From JBCBCP01 sp039817385 (lineage in GTDB: Bacteria > Pseudomonadota > Alphaproteobacteria > Rhodobacterales > Rhodobacteraceae): DNA of 64,000 bases. Below the pieces are notes generated by a model that saw nothing but the letters and a program-made list of their open reading frames with translations, did no database searches and was not told where the DNA came from. The stretch is from positions 186,001 through 250,000 of the forward strand of contig JBCBVY010000003.1 in NCBI GenBank assembly GCA_039817385.1. The letters are read 5' to 3'. Shown one piece after another: positions 1-8,783 of the stretch. Both the position numbers and the translations under genes were made by a program. Every line of letters starts with the position of its first letter. The stretch's first letter is position 1.

Positions 1-1178
1 CGGCAAAGGGGCTTTTTTCGCTGATGATGGGGCGGGCGGAGTTGATGCAGCCCGCGCGCGATGCCTTGGCCGCCGCGCGCCGCGCGCCGCAGCCTGACCA
101 GCGCGCGGCGCTGTGGGTGCGCGCGCTGGATGCGTGGCTGAGCGGGCAACCGTCGGCGGCCATTGCCGCGATGGAAGAGGTGCTGGAGCGCCACCCGACC
201 GACACGCTGAGCGCGAAGTTCAGCCATGCGATCCGCTTTATCCTGGGCGATGCGGCGGGGATGCGCGCCTCCATCGAGCGGGTGATGCCCGCACACGCCG
301 ATCACGCGCTGCGCGGCTACCTGATGGGCTGTTACGCCTTTGCCCTGGAAGAAACAGGTGATTACGCCGCCGCTGAACGTACCGGCCGCGAGGGGCTGCT
401 GCACGCACCCGATGACGCCTGGGGCCTGCACGCCGTTGCCCATGTCTACGACATGACGGCCCGCGCGGCAGAGGGCATTGCCCTGATCGAAGGCAACCGC
501 GCGGCTTGGGATCACTGCAACAACTTCCGCACCCATGTCTGGTGGCACAAGGCGCTGCTGCACTTGGACCAGGGCGAGATCGACACGGCGCTGGCGCTGT
601 ATGATGCAGAAATCCGCGCCGAGAAGACCGACGATTACCGCGACATCGCCAACGCCACGTCCCTGCTGATGCGGCTGGAGCTTGAGGGGCGCGATGTCGG
701 CCCCCGCTGGGATGAGCTGGCTGCGCTGGCCGAAAACCGCGTGGACGATGGCTGCGTGGTCTTTGCGGACCTGCATTACATGCTGGCCTTGGCTGGCGCC
801 GGCAAGGACAGCGCGCGCGAGGCCATCGTGCTGCGCACCGCCACGGATGCGACCCGGCCCGGAGAGATGAACGCGATCAAGCAGAAACCCGGCCTTTGCG
901 CGATGGCGGGGCTGGAGGCCTTTGCGGAAAACCGCTGGGATCAGGCGTTTCAAAACCTCGCCTCTGCCCGCCCCTATATGCAGCGCGTGGGCGGCAGCCA
1001 CGCCCAGCGCGACGTGTTCGAGCGTATGACAATTGACGCAGGTTTGCGCGCAGGACGGCTCGACCGGACAGAGATCATTCTGGCCGAGCGCACCGCGCTG
1101 CGCGCGGGCCACGAGGACCGCTTTGCCGCCACCCGCCGCGCCGCAATTGCGGACGCGCGCCACATCGCGGCGGAGTAA
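1..1178 (+). CDS. TPR (TTC38-like) protein, 5' end outside window
   Basis: The reading frame is open from the left edge (residues AKGLFSL precede the first Met at 24), so the N-terminus probably lies upstream and this is the last ~390 residues. It is an all-helical repeat protein with TPR-like helix pairs; recognisable stretches are AIAAMEEVLERHP, GDYAAAERTGREGL and DAWGLHAVAHVYDM. The spacing and the HAVAHV segment resemble the TTC38/YcaQ-like TPR family of soluble proteins with no assigned reaction. No signal peptide is visible in the part seen. The gene ends 37 bp before opgC and runs in the same direction, but nothing links it functionally to glucan synthesis. Confidence 0.75.
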   Translation, partial: AKGLFSLMMGRAELMQPARDALAAARRAPQPDQRAALWVRALDAWLSGQPSAAIAAMEEVLERHPTDTLSAKFSHAIRFILGDAAGMRASIERVMPAHADHALRGYLMGCYAFALEETGDYAAAERTGREGLLHAPDDAWGLHAVAHVYDMTARAAEGIALIEGNRAAWDHCNNFRTHVWWHKALLHLDQGEIDTALALYDAEIRAEKTDDYRDIANATSLLMRLELEGRDVGPRWDELAALAENRVDDGCVVFADLHYMLALAGAGKDSAREAIVLRTATDATRPGEMNAIKQKPGLCAMAGLEAFAENRWDQAFQNLASARPYMQRVGGSHAQRDVFERMTIDAGLRAGRLDRTEIILAERTALRAGHEDRFAATRRAAIADARHIAAE

Positions 1179-1215
1179 GATGGGCATCCCTGCCCCAAGG
1201 ACGTAAAGACCGGCC

Positions 1216-2469
1216 ATGACTTTTGCCGACCCCACCACCGCAGAGCCGTCTGCGAAGCCGCTTCCCGCCCACCCTGCGCGGGTGCGCGACCTGCGGCTCG
1301 ATTTTTTTCGCGGCATCGCGATGTTCATCATCCTGATCGCGCATACCCCGGGCAATTTCCTGACCTCGTGGATCCCCGCGCGCTGGGGGTTCAGCGATGC
1401 GACGGAGATTTTCGTCTTTTGCTCCGGCATGGCCAGCGCCATCGCCTTTGGTGCGACTTTTGACCGGGCGGGCTTTGCGCTGGGATCAGCCCGCGTCGCC
1501 TTCCGCATCTGGCAGGTTTACTGGGCGCATGTGGGCCTCTTTTTTGCCACCGCCGCGCTGCTGGTCTGGGCCACGGACCTTGAGATCACGACGCGGAATT
1601 ACTGGGGCCAGATGAACCTGTGGATGCTGTTCGTGGCGCATTCGGAGGGGCTGTGGGAAAACCCCAACATCCTTTTCAGTTTCATGACCCTGCAATGGGT
1701 GCCGAACCTGTTTGATATTTTGCCGATGTACATGGTGATCCTCGCGCTGATGCCGGTGGTGATCGCGTTGGCGCGGGTGCATTTTGGCCTTGTCGCCGCG
1801 GTCTCGGTTGCTCTGTGGGTACTGGGCCAACGCGCGTGGATGGAGGCGCTGGGCCTGCCATATTTGAACTTTACCGCAGAGCCCTGGGTGGGCCGCGATG
1901 ACTGGCAGCGGCGCTGGTTCCTCAACCCCTTTGGCTGGCAGCTGGTGTTCTTTACCGGCTTTGCCTTCATGCGCGGATGGCTGCCGAAGCCGCCGGTGAC
2001 GCCGCTGCTGGTGGGTTTGTGCCTGCTGATCGTGCTGGCGAATGTGCCGCTCTCCAATATCGGCGTGCGCGAATTCGGGTTCGAGTGGGCGCGCGAGTGG
2101 CGGGCAGACAACCGGCAGCTGATTTCCAAGACCGACTTTGGCATCCTGCGCTACGTGCAGTTCCTTGCGCTGGGCTACCTGATGTGGGTGCTGGCCGGGG
2201 ACAAGGGCGACCGGCTGCGCGCGGGGGCGGGCGCGCTGGGCCGCGCCTGGGCGCCGGTGCTGCGCATCATTCTGAAGGTCGGGCAGCAATCGCTGGCGGT
2301 CTTTGTCGTGTCGATCTTCGTCGCGCGTTTTAACGGCTTTGCGATGGACATGCTGGGCCGCGAGACGGGCACGGTCTTGGCGGTAAATGCCTTTGGCTTT
2401 GCGTGCCTGATCCTGACCGCCTACCTCGCCGGGTGGTTCAAGTCGGTCCCCTGGAAGCCTGCCAAATGA
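1216..2469 (+). CDS. opgC: OpgC-type membrane acyltransferase
   Basis: Integral membrane protein of 417 residues with about ten hydrophobic segments. The N-terminal motif RDLRLDFFRGIAMFIILIAH is characteristic of the OpgC / acyltransferase_3-like family. OpgC proteins decorate osmoregulated periplasmic glucans, typically with succinyl groups, from the inner membrane. Its stop overlaps the ATG of opgG (ATGA at 2466-2469), which in turn overlaps opgH, so the three genes form one tight operon for glucan backbone synthesis plus substitution. The family assignment is strong; the acyl group transferred is inferred. Confidence 0.85.
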   Translation: MTFADPTTAEPSAKPLPAHPARVRDLRLDFFRGIAMFIILIAHTPGNFLTSWIPARWGFSDATEIFVFCSGMASAIAFGATFDRAGFALGSARVAFRIWQVYWAHVGLFFATAALLVWATDLEITTRNYWGQMNLWMLFVAHSEGLWENPNILFSFMTLQWVPNLFDILPMYMVILALMPVVIALARVHFGLVAAVSVALWVLGQRAWMEALGLPYLNFTAEPWVGRDDWQRRWFLNPFGWQLVFFTGFAFMRGWLPKPPVTPLLVGLCLLIVLANVPLSNIGVREFGFEWAREWRADNRQLISKTDFGILRYVQFLALGYLMWVLAGDKGDRLRAGAGALGRAWAPVLRIILKVGQQSLAVFVVSIFVARFNGFAMDMLGRETGTVLAVNAFGFACLILTAYLAGWFKSVPWKPAK

Positions 2470-3983
2470 TCGACCGCCGCACCTTCCTTGCCCTAATGGG
2501 CGCAGCCGCCGCCGCCCCCGCGCTGGCCGAAGAGCCGGGGTTGCAGCTGGGCGGCGCGCAGCCGTTTTCACCAGAGGCTCTGGCCGAACGGGCGCGCAAC
2601 ATGGCCGCGCAGCCCTACCGCGCGCGGCAGATGATCCCGGCGGCGTGGCGCGATCTGACCTATGACCAGTACCGCAAGATCTGGTTCGACGGCCGCAATG
2701 CGCTGTGGGAAGGCACGGGGCGGCCGCAGCGGGTGGATGTCTTCCCCCCCGGCCTCTACTTCCCGCGCCCGGTGGAGATGTACGCGGTTGAAGGCGGTCA
2801 GGCCCGCCCCCTGCGGTTTGACATGGGCGTGTTCGACACCACGGACCAGTTCCCGGACGTGCCGGTGGACGCCACGCTGGGCTATTCCGGTCTGCGCCTG
2901 CGCGCAGAGCTGCGCCAAACGGGCATCTTCGAGGAATACGCGGTGTTTCAGGGCGCGAGCTATTTCCGCGGGATCGGCACCGGAGAGACCTACGGGCTGA
3001 GCGCCCGCGGCCTTGCGCTGAATACTGGCGATCCGATGGGGGAGGAGTTCCCGGACTTTGTCGGTTTCTGGCTGGAGACGCCCGCACCGGGCGCGCGCGG
3101 CCAGGTGATCCACGCGCTGCTCGACAGCCCCTCGGTGACCGGGGTCTACCGGTTTGATATCCGGCACGGCGATGTGCTGCGGATGGAGGTTGCGGCGCGC
3201 CTGTTCGCGCGCACGGACCTGACCCATGTGGGCCTCGCGCCGCTGACCTCCATGTTCCTCTTCGATGGTATGGACACCCAACGCTTTGACGATTTCCGCC
3301 CGGCGGTGCACGACACGGACGGGCTGGCCATTCACAACGGTGCGGGCGAGGCGATCTGGCGGCCGCTGGCCAACCCCAGGACGCTTCAGATCAGCGCCTT
3401 TGCCGATGACAATCCGCGCGGCTTTGGCCTGATGCAACGGGCGCGCCGCTTTAGCGATTTCAACGACCTTGAGGCGCTCTATCACAACCGCCCGGGCCTA
3501 TGGGTCACCCCGCGCGAGGGGTGGGGGCGCGGGTCTGTCGCGCTGGTGGAGATCCCGGCGGATCTGGAGATTTACGACAACATCGTCGCCTACTGGCGCC
3601 CCGCGGGCAGGATCCCGGCGGGGGCCGAGCATGTAATGTCCTACGCGCTGGACTGGGGGGCAGATACGGTGCCGGAGACGGGCGCGATCCGCGTGCTGGA
3701 CACGGCGGCGGGTGGGCGGCCCGAGGGCGGGCGCATCTTTACGATCGACTTTGAACGCGGGGACCACGTGCCAGACAACCTCGGCACGCTGCAACATATC
3801 GTGCGCACCAGCGCGGGCGAAGTCAGCGCGGGCGTGGTGCAGCGCAACCCAGAGACAGGCGGGCCGCGCCTTGCCTTCACCTTCCACGCGCAAGGCGCGC
3901 CGTTGGCCGAGTTCCGCGCACAGTTGCGCCGCGCGGATGGCGCGCCTCTGTCCGAGGTTTGGCTGTACCGATGGACGCCGTGA
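2466..3983 (+). CDS. opgG: Glucan biosynthesis protein G (periplasmic)
   Basis: 505-residue exported protein of the MdoG/OpgG family, which in the periplasm acts on the nascent beta-glucan backbone released by OpgH. The N-terminus MIDRRTFLALMGAAAAAPALA looks like a Tat/Sec signal with cleavage after ALA. Downstream are family landmarks: YDQYRKIWF, FPPGLYFPRPVEMY, ASYFRGIGTGETYGLSARGLA (here split over residues ~160-185) and the C-terminal beta-sandwich. The ATG at 2466 is preferred to upstream in-frame codons because it gives the signal peptide at once and overlaps the opgC stop by 4 bp. Length matches the family (~500-520). Confidence 0.92.
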   Translation: MIDRRTFLALMGAAAAAPALAEEPGLQLGGAQPFSPEALAERARNMAAQPYRARQMIPAAWRDLTYDQYRKIWFDGRNALWEGTGRPQRVDVFPPGLYFPRPVEMYAVEGGQARPLRFDMGVFDTTDQFPDVPVDATLGYSGLRLRAELRQTGIFEEYAVFQGASYFRGIGTGETYGLSARGLALNTGDPMGEEFPDFVGFWLETPAPGARGQVIHALLDSPSVTGVYRFDIRHGDVLRMEVAARLFARTDLTHVGLAPLTSMFLFDGMDTQRFDDFRPAVHDTDGLAIHNGAGEAIWRPLANPRTLQISAFADDNPRGFGLMQRARRFSDFNDLEALYHNRPGLWVTPREGWGRGSVALVEIPADLEIYDNIVAYWRPAGRIPAGAEHVMSYALDWGADTVPETGAIRVLDTAAGGRPEGGRIFTIDFERGDHVPDNLGTLQHIVRTSAGEVSAGVVQRNPETGGPRLAFTFHAQGAPLAEFRAQLRRADGAPLSEVWLYRWTP

Positions 3984-5785
3984 CGCCCTATGCGGCGGCC
4001 TCGATGCCGCCCCCTGCCCCGCTGGCCATGCCGGCGCAGGATTTGCGCAGCGCGCCGGGGCGCGGGCGCGACGCGGTCCGGCCGTGGCGCTTGGCCGTGT
4101 TCCTTCCTGCGCTAGGGATCACGGGGCTGCTGCTGTGGGGGCTGCACGGGGTCTTTGCGGCGGGCGGGATGAGCGCGCTGGAATGGGTATTGCTGGGCCT
4201 CATTGGGATGACCTTTGTCTGGGTCACGCTGGCGGTCAGCACGGTGGCGGTTGGGCTTGCGCGCCGTGCGCCTGCGGCAGCCCCAAAAGGCGGGGCGCTG
4301 GATATCGCCTTACTCGTGCCGATCTACAACGAGAACGCGTGGGACGTCTTTGGCAACGCGGCGGCGATGTTGGGCGATCTGGCCCACGTGGGCGGCGCGC
4401 ATCGGTATACGCTGTTTGTTCTGTCGGACACCTCTGACCCCGCCATCGCCGCCGCCGAAGAAGATGCGCTGGCCGCCCTGCGCGAGACGCACAACGTCCA
4501 CTACCGGCGCCGCCTTGAGAACACCGACAAGAAGGTCGGTAACATCGCCGACTGGGTGCGGGGATGGGGTGCGGGTTATGAGGCGATGCTGGTGCTGGAC
4601 GCGGACAGCCTGATGACGGGCCGCGCCATCCAGGCGCTGGCCGAGGAAATGGCCGCCGACCCCGCCGCAGGGCTGATCCAGTCCTTCCCCCGCCTGATCG
4701 GGGCAGAGACGCTTTTTGCCCGGGTCCAGCAATTCTCCAACCTCGCCTATGGCTGGCTCTTGGCCGAGGGGTTGGCGGCGTGGTCGGGCAGCGAAGGGAA
4801 CTACTGGGGCCATAACGCGATCATCCGCACGCGGGCCTTTGCCGAAGCGGCGGGTCTGCCCCATCTGCGCGGCAAGCTGATCCTGAGCCATGATTTTGTC
4901 GAGGCGTCGCTTTTGCGCCGTGCGGGCTGGTTGGTGCGCTTTGCCCCGCGCATTTCGGGCAGTTTCGAGGAAACGCCCGGAACACTGATCGACTATGCGA
5001 TCCGCGACCGGCGCTGGTGCCGGGGCAACCTGCAACACCTCGGCCTTCTCGGCACGGCAGGCCTGCACCGGGTCAGCCGCTTTCACCTCTTCTCTGGGGC
5101 TGCGGCCTACCTGATGTCGCCCGCGTGGCTGGTGCTGCTGGTCTTCTGGGCGCTCCTGGGGATCGACGCGCAGACCAATGTCGTGGCCTATTTTTCCGAA
5201 GACAACCCGCTGTTTCCGAACTGGCCACCCGAGATGACGCATTTGGACAGCGCGGCGTTTCTGGTGATTATGTACGGGATGCTGCTGGTGCCGAAGCTGG
5301 CCTCTGCGGCGGCCATTGCATCGCGCGCGGGAGCGGTGCGGCTTTTTGGAGGGCGCGCGGCCTTTTCGGCGGCTGTGCTGACAGAGATCGTGCTGGCCAT
5401 CGCCTATGCGCCGACGCTGATGATCCAGCAAAGCCGCGCGGTGGTGCGCGCGGCGTTGGCCCGGCCCGAGGGTTGGGCGCCGCAGCGGCGCGGGGTGTCG
5501 GCCTATGGGCTGCGTACGCTGGTCACCTTCCACTGGGTGGAGACGGTGCTGGGCGCGGCGCTGATGTTTGGAATCTCTGCGGGGCTGATCTCGCTCTGGT
5601 TGGTGCCCATTGCCGCCTCGCTGGCGCTGGCGGTGCCGCTGTCGGCGTTGTCTGCAGTGCGGGTGGCGCGCGGCCCGCGCGGGCTGCGGATGGACAGCCC
5701 GCTGACGCTGCGCGAGCCTGCGATTGCGCGGGCGGCGAGGGACGCGCGGGTGGCGTTGAAATCCTCGACGGTGGCGGCGGAGTAG
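3971..5785 (+). CDS. opgH: Glucans biosynthesis glucosyltransferase H
   Basis: 604-residue inner-membrane GT2 glucosyltransferase of the MdoH/OpgH family that polymerises UDP-glucose into the periplasmic glucan backbone. Two N-terminal membrane helices (~residues 35-95) precede the cytoplasmic catalytic domain. That domain shows LLVPIYNEN (~113), VLDADS (~207-212), LSHDF (~304) and the product-site motif RDRRW (~342-346); several C-terminal helices follow. It is shorter than E. coli MdoH (~850), lacking most of the long termini. The ATG at 3971 overlaps the opgG stop by 13 bp; a TTG at 3959 would add only four residues. Confidence 0.93.
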   Translation: MDAVTPYAAASMPPPAPLAMPAQDLRSAPGRGRDAVRPWRLAVFLPALGITGLLLWGLHGVFAAGGMSALEWVLLGLIGMTFVWVTLAVSTVAVGLARRAPAAAPKGGALDIALLVPIYNENAWDVFGNAAAMLGDLAHVGGAHRYTLFVLSDTSDPAIAAAEEDALAALRETHNVHYRRRLENTDKKVGNIADWVRGWGAGYEAMLVLDADSLMTGRAIQALAEEMAADPAAGLIQSFPRLIGAETLFARVQQFSNLAYGWLLAEGLAAWSGSEGNYWGHNAIIRTRAFAEAAGLPHLRGKLILSHDFVEASLLRRAGWLVRFAPRISGSFEETPGTLIDYAIRDRRWCRGNLQHLGLLGTAGLHRVSRFHLFSGAAAYLMSPAWLVLLVFWALLGIDAQTNVVAYFSEDNPLFPNWPPEMTHLDSAAFLVIMYGMLLVPKLASAAAIASRAGAVRLFGGRAAFSAAVLTEIVLAIAYAPTLMIQQSRAVVRAALARPEGWAPQRRGVSAYGLRTLVTFHWVETVLGAALMFGISAGLISLWLVPIAASLALAVPLSALSAVRVARGPRGLRMDSPLTLREPAIARAARDARVALKSSTVAAE

Positions 5786-5853
5786 CGTTTCTTCAAGAAA
5801 CGCCCAAGGCCGATCCTTTAAGGATCGGTGGCCGCTTTTCCTTCAAGGAAAAG
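5785..5853. terminator. Three tandem 19-nt palindromes at convergent gene ends
   Basis: Three back-to-back odd-length perfect palindromes: GCGTTTCTTCAAGAAACGC at 5785-5803, CCGATCCTTTAAGGATCGG at 5810-5828 and CTTTTCCTTCAAGGAAAAG at 5835-5853. They lie between converging opgH (stop within the first) and the esterase gene (its TAA at 5820-5818 is inside the second). A bidirectional terminator role is likely. The middle 19-mer recurs exactly at 10882-10900. Confidence 0.6.
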
Positions 5854-6681
5854 GCCATCCAGCCAGCCGAGCGTCATGTCGATCCAGCCCGCGGGCACCG
5901 TATGGCCGCCGTCAAACAGCGCAAGTTCCAGTGCCGTTCCTGCGTCGCAGCGGTCCCAGGCCCGGCGCATGAAGTCGCCTTCCGTCTCGAACCTATCCGC
6001 GCGCAGCTGGACGCAGCCATTCTCCGCCCGCCAAAGCTGCATCGCGTGGAACACATCGCCTTGGATCAGCGCCTCAGGGTCATGCACGTCCGCGCCCCGC
6101 ACAACGCGGCCCTCCAGCGGCACGGTCGTGTCGCGCCAGCCATGCGTGTGCAGCAGGCGAACGGGGCCGCTGCAGCCTTTGGGGTGGGGGCGCCAGAATG
6201 CGCCGCCGACCGGGATATAGGCCGCGAAGGCATCCGGTGCGGCGCAGGCGAGGTAGTGGGTCATCGAGCCGCCGATGGAGAACCCGCCCAGCGCGATGCG
6301 GCTGGGGTCGAGGCCGAACTTGGCGGCGGCATCGTCCCGGACAGTTTGCAGAAAGGTGATATCATCGCGGGCTTGCGGCCAGTCGGGGTGGAACGACCAC
6401 GTGCGCCCGCGCCGCCCTGCGCGCGGGGTGCCGTCGGGGGCGATGACGGCATAGCCCGCCGCCAGCGCCTGCGGCACCCAGCGCCGATTGCCAAGGCTGC
6501 CGGTGCCGGAGCTGCCCCAGCCGTGCAGGAACATGATCGCGCCGCTTGGTGCCGCCTCGGGCAGGCGGATGTGGTAGGTGCCGCCGTCGATGGTGCAAGG
6601 CTCTACGCTTGGCCCGCAGCCCGCTGCGGCGGGTCCGGCCAGCAGCGCCAGCGCAGCGATGTGGCGCCTCAGCCCTGCCAT
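5818..6681 (-). CDS. Secreted PHB-depolymerase/feruloyl-esterase-like hydrolase
   Basis: 287-residue alpha/beta hydrolase of the LpqC / polyhydroxybutyrate depolymerase-like esterase group. The N-terminus MAGLRRHIAALALLAGPAAA is a signal peptide, so it acts outside the cytoplasm. Visible elements are the oxyanion-hole region FLHGWGSSGTG, nucleophile elbow GGFSIGGS (Gly-x-Ser-x-Gly) and the catalytic His in DGGHTVP near the C-terminus. Substrate is unknown. The ATG at 6681 is chosen because it starts the signal peptide; it overlaps the upstream rhodanese gene by 13 bp, implying cotranscription. The stop codon sits inside a palindrome. Confidence 0.85.
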   Translation of the reverse strand: MAGLRRHIAALALLAGPAAAGCGPSVEPCTIDGGTYHIRLPEAAPSGAIMFLHGWGSSGTGSLGNRRWVPQALAAGYAVIAPDGTPRAGRRGRTWSFHPDWPQARDDITFLQTVRDDAAAKFGLDPSRIALGGFSIGGSMTHYLACAAPDAFAAYIPVGGAFWRPHPKGCSGPVRLLHTHGWRDTTVPLEGRVVRGADVHDPEALIQGDVFHAMQLWRAENGCVQLRADRFETEGDFMRRAWDRCDAGTALELALFDGGHTVPAGWIDMTLGWLDGLFLEGKAATDP

Positions 6682-7133
6682 GCGATCACGGGCAGCCCGC
6701 GTGCCATCCAGCCGGGACCGGCGCCAGAGCCGAGCATCCCTTCGGGGATGTCGATGATGTTCGTAAAGCCCGCGTTTGTCAGGGCCGCGCTCAGGTGGCG
6801 CGAGCGCACCCCGCGGGCACAGATGAGGGCGATGGGCGCGCCCGTCTCTCCGCCTGCCAGGTGCACGAGCGCCTGCGCAAAGTCTGGCCGCCGCATGTCG
6901 AGCGGCTGCGCCCCTTCCCCGACGCCCGTGCGCGCCCACTCGTCGGGGCGGCGGATGTCAACCAGCAGGATCGCGCCCGCTTCGGCGGCGCGGTGCGCCT
7001 GCGGCGGGCTGAGCAGCCCGTCGCCGTCATTGCGGGCGGTGACGTTGAACCAGTGTGCCGCATAAGCCCCCGCGCCGCCCAGCGCACCCAGCGCGGCACA
7101 GGCAAGGACATGGCGACGGGTCAGGCTGGGCAA
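6669..7133 (-). CDS. Exported single-domain rhodanese-like protein
   Basis: 154 residues: an RR-containing N-terminus (MPSLTRRHVLACAALGALG) that looks like a Tat or Sec signal/anchor, followed by one rhodanese domain. Characteristic segments are ILLVDIRRPDEWARTG, the active-site loop LICARGVRS with the catalytic Cys present, and a C-terminal GM..GSGAGPGWMARGLPV stretch. It probably handles sulfane sulfur or thiol persulfides in the periplasm; the donor and acceptor are not shown. Same strand as and overlapping the downstream esterase. Confidence 0.85.
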   Translation of the reverse strand: MPSLTRRHVLACAALGALGGAGAYAAHWFNVTARNDGDGLLSPPQAHRAAEAGAILLVDIRRPDEWARTGVGEGAQPLDMRRPDFAQALVHLAGGETGAPIALICARGVRSRHLSAALTNAGFTNIIDIPEGMLGSGAGPGWMARGLPVIAWQG

Positions 7134-7213
7134 GGGTCAGTCTCCGAAACGATGCGCGCAGCCTAGCGCGCGCGGTGCCCCGGGGCCAGCGGTCCGGTCC
7201 TGGGGCTGTGCGA

Positions 7214-7738
7214 TCAGTTCAGCGGCGCGGCGCTGGACCATTTCGGGATGGTGTTGGTGGAGGCCGCGTCGCCCTCGATCCCGGGCCAGTTGCCTTCGGA
7301 CAGGGTCAGGTTGCCGGGAATGTCTTCTTCCCAGAAGCCGACGACGACGGGCGTGATGTTGAGGTAGAGCTTGTCATCGACGATGCGCCACAGGGTCGGG
7401 TTGCCCGGAACCTTGCCGCCCTTGGACACGCCATAGGCGCAGTGGCCATCGTATTGCGGGGCAAAGGCCGCCGGGTTTTCAAGGAAACGTGCGCGGTTCG
7501 CTTCGCTGGAGAAGGCGAAGGTCGCGCCGTTATATTCGGCGGTGATGCCCGCGTTGCCTGCGACCGGGGCGGGCTGCGCCTGGCCAACCGGGTTTTGCGG
7601 CAGGTCGAAATAGGCGACAACGTCGTAGCCGGAGACGGCAAAGCCGGTCTCGTCGAGATACTGCTCGCCTGCGAAGGCGGAGGTGGCGAGCACGATGGCG
7701 GTGGCGGTGCCGGCAATCAGGCGGGTGAAGAAGGTCAT
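7214..7738 (-). CDS. YHS-domain secreted protein
   Basis: 174-residue exported protein. Signal peptide MTFFTRLIAGTATAIVLATSAFA; then a YHS domain with SGYDVVAYFD, YNGATFAFSS, NRARFLENPAAFAPQYDGHC and LWRIVDDKLYLN. YHS proteins of this size are widespread in Rhodobacteraceae and are suspected metal-handling proteins, but the role is unproven. The ATG at 7738 is chosen over an in-frame start 14 codons upstream because AAGGA lies 8 nt ahead of it and the signal peptide begins there. Confidence 0.85.
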   Translation of the reverse strand: MTFFTRLIAGTATAIVLATSAFAGEQYLDETGFAVSGYDVVAYFDLPQNPVGQAQPAPVAGNAGITAEYNGATFAFSSEANRARFLENPAAFAPQYDGHCAYGVSKGGKVPGNPTLWRIVDDKLYLNITPVVVGFWEEDIPGNLTLSEGNWPGIEGDAASTNTIPKWSSAAPLN

Positions 7739-8006
7739 GTGGTGTTCCTTGTCAAAGCGGCGCGGAAGCGTTCCGGGCATGCGATGAAGGATAAGCTGCG
7801 GCGCGCCGGGGCGTCAGGGGGCCTCGCGCCTTAGTGAGCGGGCGCGCGCGGCCCGTGAGAATTGCGCCGGATTGTTGCAACGTTGCGGGTGCCGTGCGGA
7901 TGGCGGACCGAGTTTCGTTACAGGTGCGGCTCTTCGCTGCGTTCATCGCTGGCGCGCGGCCCGTTGCCTTGCGAGGAGGGCCCGAAGGGACCGACCGAGC
8001 GCCGCC
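7739..8006. other. Intergenic region, 268 bp
   Basis: Leader of the YHS gene plus spacer behind the SseB-like gene. It contains a perfect decamer palindrome GCAACGTTGC within TTGCAACGTTGCGG (around 7876-7890), but no convincing gene, terminator or promoter. Confidence 0.4.
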
Positions 8007-8783
8007 TCAGCGCAGTTTCGGGGGGCGGTCCGGATCACTCCCCGGTGCCGCGCGCGGCCCAAGCTCTTCGGGCTGGGGGATGTCAAAGCGCAAGCCCGTG
8101 CGCGACAGTGCTTCGGCCAGCGGGTGATCGGCGCGCAGGAACACCATGTCGAGGCTGCCTGCCTCAAGGCCCGAAAAGCGCAGCGCCTCCGCACCTGCGC
8201 GGCGCAGCGCGGGTTCGGCATCCGGCAGCGCGCCGACAAAGGCGAGCAGATGCCCGCGCCCGCCCCCGTCATAGCTCGCCAGCGCGATGGCGGCGAAGCG
8301 CGCCAGCCCCGTCGCCCCGGCAAGGCGCGCATCCAGCGCAGTGAGCAGCGCATCGGGCAGGCCCTTGGGCGCGTTCAGCGCGGTGATCCGCGCCTCGACC
8401 GCGTCTTCGGGCGTCGCGCTCTGGTCGGAAAGCCAGGCCATCGCCGCGGGCGGCAGCAGGATGGACGACGGCGCGACATCGAGGTTCAGGCCAAGGCCAA
8501 GACCTGCGGGCGCCAGCAGGGCGGCAAGGCTGCGCCCGGACAGAGCGGCGTACGGGGCGGGACCACCCGCAAAGGCGGTCAGCCGGTCCTCGCCATCAAA
8601 GGCCAGCACGGTCACGCCCTGGGGCAGCTCGAAACTGCGCGGGGTGATGTCATCGCCTTCCGGCTCTTCTTCCAGCAGCAGGTAAAGCTCTGTTGTCAGC
8701 AGCTGTGCGTAGAAGGCCGCGCGGGGGCTATCTGCGGCCTCGTCTTGCATCATAGCGGCATGCGCGGCGTCAAGCGGGGTCAT
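8007..8783 (-). CDS. SseB-family protein
   Basis: 258 residues with the SseB N-terminal domain signature: PRAAFYAQLLTTELYLLLE at the start, a mid segment VLAFDGEDRLTAFAGG and NLDVAPSSILLPPAAMAWL. E. coli SseB was linked to serine sensitivity, but its biochemical function is unknown. The ATG at 8783 overlaps the UDG-like gene stop (ATGA), so the two are translationally coupled. An open frame continues upstream through the UDG gene and is not the real start. Confidence 0.8.
   Translation of the reverse strand: MTPLDAAHAAMMQDEAADSPRAAFYAQLLTTELYLLLEEEPEGDDITPRSFELPQGVTVLAFDGEDRLTAFAGGPAPYAALSGRSLAALLAPAGLGLGLNLDVAPSSILLPPAAMAWLSDQSATPEDAVEARITALNAPKGLPDALLTALDARLAGATGLARFAAIALASYDGGGRGHLLAFVGALPDAEPALRRAGAEALRFSGLEAGSLDMVFLRADHPLAEALSRTGLRFDIPQPEELGPRAAPGSDPDRPPKLR

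Noticed and set aside
1486..3087. Minus-strand 533-codon open frame opposite opgC and opgG
   Set aside because: Low-complexity Arg/Pro-rich translation typical of antisense frames in GC-rich DNA; opgC and opgG are certain.
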